A model generated the notes under the pieces. The model had not been told where the DNA came from and searched no databases. It saw nothing but the letters and a program-made list of their open reading frames with translations. 64,000 nt of DNA from positions 29,476,501 through 29,540,500 of the forward strand of contig NC_073358.2 of the NCBI RefSeq assembly GCF_027580225.2. The letters are read 5' to 3'. The stretch's first letter is position 1. Each line of letters opens with the position of its first letter. Positions 60,701 to 64,000 of this stretch are shown one piece after another. Made by a program: the position numbers and the translations under genes. Source of the DNA: Misgurnus anguillicaudatus. Lineage: Eukaryota > Chordata > Actinopteri > Cypriniformes > Cobitidae.

Positions 60701-63700
60701 TGCGGTTAATGGCTTCAACATGCTGATTAATGGTGGATCTGATAGAAAGTCTTGTTTTTGGAAGCTGGTACGGCATCTGGACCGAGTGGATTCTATTCTC
60801 CTAACACACATTGGCGATGACAACCTGCCTGGTATCAATAGCATGTTGCAACGCAAAATTGCTGAACTTGAAGAGGAGCAGTCCCAGGGATCCACAACTA
60901 ACAGTGACTGGACAAAGAATATGATTTCACCTGATATTGGTGTTATGTTTGTCAACATGCCCCAGAATCTGAAAAACTCAGACCCTAACTTTAGGGTTAG
61001 AAGAAATGCTGAGGAGGCATCTCTCACTCTACAGTACCTAAACAAGCTGTCTTTAAAACCTGAACCTCTGTGTAGGAATATAGGGAATACCATAGAACCT
61101 ATTATTCTTTTCCAGAAAATGGGTGTCGGAAAGCTTGAAATGTATGTTCTTAATCCAGCTAAGAATAGCAAGGAGTTGCAGTACTTCCTTAAAGAATGGA
61201 CTGGCAGTGAAAAAGACAAAGCCCCCATCTTTTCATTGAATGGAAAAGAATCAGAGCTCCCTATCTCATACTTGTCTTCAATTTCATCACTGATTGTGTG
61301 GCATCCTGCTAACCCATTCGAAAAAATAGTCCGTGTTTTGTTCCCAGGTAATTCCACTCAGTATAACATACTTGAAGGCCTAGAGAAGCTTAAAGACTTA
61401 GAATTCCTCAAGCATCCAGTGATCACACAGAAAGAGCTTTCTTCAAATTCAGAACCGACACTCAAGCAAGCAAAGATGAAACATAAGACAGACAGTAAGG
61501 AGAGCCTGAAGTCCACATCAAAGCCATCACCAATTAAACACCTTCCAAAAGAGTCCAAAGAAGAAACCCCTGAAAAAGTTAAAAAACTTAGTACAGCTGA
61601 CTCTGTTCATTCTGTGGAAAATAAGGAGCTGATCCAAAAAACAGAGAAAAAAGAAAAAGCCCTTGTGAAAAAAGTAAAATCAGGAGAAAAGGACATTAAA
61701 AGCAAGACTGAGCAAACATCAAAAATTGACACCCCAGAAAAAGTTGATATTAAACCAAAACCCATTAAGAAAGAAATGAAGAAATCAGTTGAAAAGAGCA
61801 TAAATGATAAAAAGGATGAAAAACCCACACCTAAGAAAGAAGTAAAGGTAAACAAAGAAGAGGGTAAAAAGGAGATAAAGAAACGGGACGTTAAGAAAGA
61901 TTCCCTTTTAAAAGAGAGTAAAAAAGAAGAAAAAAAAGAAACACAGAAAGATGAAAAAGAGCCTAAAAAGGATTTGAGGAAGGCTGGAGGCTTGAAAAAG
62001 AATGTCCCTGGCACAGCAGAAGTGAAAAAACATGCACCTGCACCTAAACCAAAGGTTGCAACACGAGGAAAGGTACCAAGTAGTCCTGCAAAATCCAAAG
62101 AAAAGGCTAAGTCTAAACCTACTAAAAAAGAAGTTGGAGAATCATTGGCAGAAACCTTAGCCTCAAGTGCTACTGCTGAAGAACCTGCTGCTGAGGCTGG
62201 TGTCACAGATGCCCTTGAAGCTGAGAGATCATTAATGTCTTCTCCAGAAGATCTCACCAAAGACTTTGAGGCAATGAAAGCAGAAGAAATGGTTGAAGAT
62301 GATGAAATCCTATCTCAGACCAAAATAGAAGATTCTGATCAAGGAGAGATGATCAAGCAAGAGGAAATAACTCTCTACAAAGAGTCTCCAGAAGCAGTCG
62401 AGTCCCTAGATGAAGGAATAGCAACCACAGAAGCTGAAGAAGAATGTGGAGGTACTCCAGGGGATGTAGAACCCTATCCAAAAAGCAACGGCACCAGTGA
62501 CAAACTTGAAGATGAGGGAACAGGGCTGGAAGAGTCATCTGAAACAGGAGACTATGAAGAAAAAGGAGATATAGAGGAAGTGGATGAGCAAGAAAGAACA
62601 ACAGTTAGTTTAAAAGATGATAGAGAGGAAGGGGAGCAGAAAACAAAGGTAGGAGTAGATTATGGCACTGGAGAACCACAATATAGACAACACAAAGAAA
62701 TTGAGGAGCAGACTTTTAGCGTAACCACACAGCTATCGGCAGCTGTTTGCATTCATGATGAAACCTTGCCAGCAGGTTCAGAAAGTGATGCTGCCTCTGA
62801 CGATGAAAATCGAGATGAGCCTCCAGAAGAATATACCACATCTGGACACACTCAGTCTACAATTGAGATCTCAAGTGTTCCAACTCCAATGGATGAAATG
62901 TCAACTCCAAGAGATCTGATGAGTGACGAGACAACGAATGATGAAACTGATTCTCCCTCCCAAGATTTTGTTAAATACGGTATTACTACAGATCATGAAC
63001 GAAAGACACTCTCACCTCTCAAAGATGTTCCTGAGTTAGATCACTCGAAGAGTGATGCCACTGAAGGGCATGATTATCACGCATCAGCCTCAACCATTTC
63101 ACCACCATCCTCACTGGAGGAAGACAGATCTGTCAAAGAGTGTGTAGCTAAAGAGAAAATCTCCTTTGCTTCAGACACACTTACTGCTTCCACTACAACC
63201 ATTCCTTTTGTCAGGTCACCTTCTGGTGATCAAAATATAAACACTGATTATGTTCATACAGGCGTGTCTTCACCAATTGAGCTGGGCACCACACTTGCAG
63301 GAATGTCAAAAGGAATGGACTCATACAGTCCAGACGAGAAAACATTAGAGGGACCTTTATCTCCTCAGTCCTCAGGTCATACACCTTACTATCAATCCCC
63401 AGTTGAGGAGAAAGCTGGCACTTTACCAGCAGAGGAAACCTCCACATCCCAAGGTCCCATTATTGTTGACATCACAAGTGACAAAGAGTACTCTCCCAAA
63501 GAATCTAGTCCTATTGATGAAGCAGTTTCCATTTCAAAAGTGGATAAAGTGCAATCACCCTGTCAGGAAACAAACTCAACCGTGGAGGAAAAGTCCAATT
63601 TTGAGCTTGACCACAAGTCTGATATTAATGGTAAGACATCTGCAACTGATTTTGATTCTTCAGTTACATCTTCACTTCCATCCACCAAAGTAGAAAGTAT

Positions 63701-64000
63701 TTCTGAAACCAAGCATTTTGCAACATTTAAAGAAGAAAGCAAAATGTCTATATCTGAGGGAACCACATCGGATAAATCTGACACTCCAGTTGATGAAGCT
63801 GTTGCAGAGGATACGTTTTCTCACATTGCCTCTGCCTCAACAGCATCACTTGCAACAAGCTCTTTACGGGAACCCACAACAGATGATGTCTCCCCATCAC
63901 TACATGCTGAAGTAGGCTCCCCTTATTCCACAGAGGTAGATGACTCTCTTTCTGTCTCTGTTGTTCAGACTTTAACCACAATGCAAGAAGCAGACGTCTC
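49303..64000 (+). CDS. map1b: microtubule-associated protein 1B, N-terminal ~1,375 codons (five exons, runs off the window)
   Basis: Coding joins 49303-49489, 52026-52127, 58868-58950, 60106-60246 and 60387-64000 (open at the end). MAP1B is a neuronal cytoskeletal protein that binds microtubules and actin and supports axon growth. In known orthologues the precursor is cleaved into a heavy chain and light chain LC1. The translation matches the vertebrate MAP1B N-terminus as I know it, e.g. SKYYLLVVIGEIVTEEHL (exon 1), NLDQELKLFVSRHSARFS (exon 2), GQCFENTGELILQSGSF (exon 4) and CCYIFPGGRGDSALFAVNG (exon 5). Residues 1 to about 540 are the conserved MAP1 globular part with a degenerate metallo-beta-lactamase-like motif, LTHIGDDN at 310-317. 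About residues 580-740 are Lys/Glu-rich with KKE motifs (microtubule-binding region). From about 740 the chain is acidic and Ser/Thr/Pro-rich. The mammalian protein is about 2,470 residues, so a little over half is present. All splice sites are GT-AG and phases agree. Confidence 0.97.
49490..52025 (+). other. map1b: map1b intron 1
   Basis: This 2,536-base GT-AG intron is fairly CpG-rich at its 5' end. It holds a small inverted repeat at about 50300-50400, a decayed MITE (about 51105-51285) and a hAT-like fragment starting AGGGCTCCAGACTAA at about 51549. No further coding exon was seen. Confidence 0.9.
52026..52127 (+). CDS. map1b: map1b exon 2
   Basis: The 102-base exon encodes IRSWDTNLIDCNLDQELKLF and onward. 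The acceptor TTGCAG at 52020-52025 follows a long T-rich tract, and the donor is GT at 52128. It starts and ends in phase 1, so skipping it would keep the reading frame and remove 34 residues. Confidence 0.95.
54313..54915. mobile_element. intact palindromic element in map1b intron 2
   Basis: The left arm (CAACATGATCTCACGGAAAG, CATGGCACGAAATTCAACTT) pairs with the right arm (TTTTGTGCCATGGACACAAA, CCATAACATGACTTTCC). The centre holds a (AAT)n tract (about 54678-54708). It is the intact form of the split copy at 3485-4905. Confidence 0.85.
54978..55222. mobile_element. hAT MITE, 245 bp, in map1b intron 2
   Basis: The ends CAGGGGTCTCCAACCTTTTT and CACGTTGGAGACCCCTG are inverted. The flanking 8-mers TTCTTAAA and CTCTAAAA agree at 6 of 8 bases. 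Confidence 0.85.
55468..55880. repeat. dispersed repeat, copy 2, in map1b intron 2
   Basis: It matches 18376-18773 in order and orientation. It differs by a segment near 55660-55720 (GATTGCCCCTTAATCTGCAC) that copy 1 lacks. Confidence 0.75.
56793..57824. mobile_element. TTAA-flanked fold-back element in map1b intron 2
   Basis: TTAA (56789-56792) then AGGAATAGTCTACTCATTTT; the right end is AAAATGAGTAGACTATTCCT then TTAA (57825-57828). The arms pair closely for several hundred bp (e.g. CATCCCTCTATCATCTGTGT with its near-complement). It contains the MITE at 56934-57230 in its left arm only. Confidence 0.93.
56934..57230. mobile_element. Tc1-type MITE, 297 bp, TA duplication
   Basis: The ends are CCCTGCTGAAAAAAACAGC and GCTGTTTTTTTCAGCAGGG, a perfect 19-bp inverted repeat, with TA on both sides (56932-56933, 57231-57232). 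The interior repeats ACCAGCAT. The host's right arm keeps the empty site with one TA. Confidence 0.95.
58868..58950 (+). CDS. map1b: map1b exon 3
   Basis: The 83-base exon encodes QKILHHKSNVLETVVLINPS and on to VSTE. Acceptor CAG ends at 58867 and the donor GTAACC starts at 58951. It moves the phase from 1 to 0. Confidence 0.95.
58951..60105 (+). other. map1b: map1b intron 3
   Basis: This 1,155-base GT-AG intron contains the hAT MITE at 59098-59559 and a short CA-rich tract near 59620-59650. Confidence 0.92.
59098..59559. mobile_element. hAT MITE, 462 bp, in map1b intron 3, perfect 8-bp duplication
   Basis: The ends CAGTGGCGGCCGGTGACTTC and GTCACGAGCTGCCACTG are inverted, and AAAGAAAC flanks both sides (59090-59097, 59560-59567). 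Inner arms pair (GCCTGCTGCAGACGCATCTA against its near-complement near 59403-59422). No transposase frame. Confidence 0.93.
60106..60246 (+). CDS. map1b: map1b exon 4
   Basis: The 141-base exon (47 codons, residues 125-171) begins VRLMVSDTAHHKLLVL and ends DIFADQE. Acceptor CCCAG ends at 60105 and the donor GTGGGT starts at 60247. It is symmetric (phase 0-0). Confidence 0.96.
60247..60386 (+). other. map1b: map1b intron 4
   Basis: This 140-base intron has donor GTGGGT and acceptor ACACAG, with nothing else notable. Confidence 0.95.
60387..64000 (+). CDS. map1b: map1b giant exon 5, partial
   Basis: The reading frame is open from IGELLSTIHPANKASLTLF (residue 172) to the last base of the window, 1,204 codons plus 2 bases. 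This fits the single giant exon of vertebrate MAP1B. The conserved globular part runs to the VLFPGNSTQYNILEGLEKLK region (about 61340-61400). The KKE-rich basic region spans roughly 61615-62120, with KKEV/KKEI/KKEE motifs at about residues 654-695. It then becomes acidic with many SP/TP sites, such as YSPKESSPIDEAVS near 63490, the kind phosphorylated by proline-directed kinases in known MAP1B. Two longer ORFs on the other strand (60662-61357, 61607-62260) are antisense shadows. Confidence 0.96.
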   Translation, partial: MGELLSTIHPANKASLTLFCPEHGDWKNSNLDKHNLQDFIHMKLNTPTILPEMEGLSEFTEYLSESVEIPSPFDMLEPPTSGGFLKLSKPCCYIFPGGRGDSALFAVNGFNMLINGGSDRKSCFWKLVRHLDRVDSILLTHIGDDNLPGINSMLQRKIAELEEEQSQGSTTNSDWTKNMISPDIGVMFVNMPQNLKNSDPNFRVRRNAEEASLTLQYLNKLSLKPEPLCRNIGNTIEPIILFQKMGVGKLEMYVLNPAKNSKELQYFLKEWTGSEKDKAPIFSLNGKESELPISYLSSISSLIVWHPANPFEKIVRVLFPGNSTQYNILEGLEKLKDLEFLKHPVITQKELSSNSEPTLKQAKMKHKTDSKESLKSTSKPSPIKHLPKESKEETPEKVKKLSTADSVHSVENKELIQKTEKKEKALVKKVKSGEKDIKSKTEQTSKIDTPEKVDIKPKPIKKEMKKSVEKSINDKKDEKPTPKKEVKVNKEEGKKEIKKRDVKKDSLLKESKKEEKKETQKDEKEPKKDLRKAGGLKKNVPGTAEVKKHAPAPKPKVATRGKVPSSPAKSKEKAKSKPTKKEVGESLAETLASSATAEEPAAEAGVTDALEAERSLMSSPEDLTKDFEAMKAEEMVEDDEILSQTKIEDSDQGEMIKQEEITLYKESPEAVESLDEGIATTEAEEECGGTPGDVEPYPKSNGTSDKLEDEGTGLEESSETGDYEEKGDIEEVDEQERTTVSLKDDREEGEQKTKVGVDYGTGEPQYRQHKEIEEQTFSVTTQLSAAVCIHDETLPAGSESDAASDDENRDEPPEEYTTSGHTQSTIEISSVPTPMDEMSTPRDLMSDETTNDETDSPSQDFVKYGITTDHERKTLSPLKDVPELDHSKSDATEGHDYHASASTISPPSSLEEDRSVKECVAKEKISFASDTLTASTTTIPFVRSPSGDQNINTDYVHTGVSSPIELGTTLAGMSKGMDSYSPDEKTLEGPLSPQSSGHTPYYQSPVEEKAGTLPAEETSTSQGPIIVDITSDKEYSPKESSPIDEAVSISKVDKVQSPCQETNSTVEEKSNFELDHKSDINGKTSATDFDSSVTSSLPSTKVESISETKHFATFKEESKMSISEGTTSDKSDTPVDEAVAEDTFSHIASASTASLATSSLREPTTDDVSPSLHAEVGSPYSTEVDDSLSVSVVQTLTTMQEADV

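Noticed and set aside
60662..62260. Long minus-strand ORFs of 231 and 217 codons
   Set aside because: They lie antisense to conserved map1b exon 5 and are Ser/Phe/Leu-rich as expected from reversed Lys/Glu codons. No domain is recognisable.

Overview
The window is vertebrate nuclear DNA from a teleost, most likely a cypriniform (carp, minnow or zebrafish-like) fish. The evidence is one recognisable protein-coding gene with vertebrate-type introns, set in AT-rich DNA dense with cut-and-paste transposon remnants of kinds I know from cyprinid genomes: TTAA-flanked fold-back elements, hAT MITEs with 8-bp duplications, Tc1-like elements, a Kolobok-like piece and tRNA-derived SINE pieces. The species cannot be fixed from the sequence.

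Gene: map1b (microtubule-associated protein 1B) lies on the plus strand from about 49,195 to beyond the window end. A TATA box, a short leader with a start-stop upstream ORF, four small coding exons and the first 3.6 kb of the giant exon 5 are visible. Together they give about 1,375 codons in one consistent frame with GT-AG introns. The rest of the heavy chain and the light chain LC1 lie outside the window.

Left part (1-49,100): no functional gene found. The short ORFs here are scattered or fall inside repeats. The DNA is a patchwork of TEs, many nested: a dead Tc1-like transposon (37.7-39.1 kb), about ten TTAA-flanked inverted-repeat elements, a 766-bp Kolobok-like element inside one of them (23.4-24.2 kb), a 657-bp hAT element inside another (43.9-44.6 kb), a Harbinger-like element inside a third (30.5-31.0 kb), an element seated in a (TA)n microsatellite (20.5-21.5 kb), a tRNA-derived SINE split by a MITE (45.3-45.7 kb), and a tandem array of small MITE copies (47.8-48.9 kb) that stops about 300 bp before the map1b promoter.

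Right part (49,100-64,000): map1b. Introns 1-3 carry further TE insertions, including a hAT MITE with a perfect 8-bp duplication (intron 3) and a fold-back element with a Tc1-type MITE inside it (intron 2).

I found no convincing new biological system. The best leads are that nearly all the TTAA-flanked families share the same outer AGG...CCT ends, that several nested insertions can be proved from related copies inside the window, and that the map1b leader carries a start-stop uORF.
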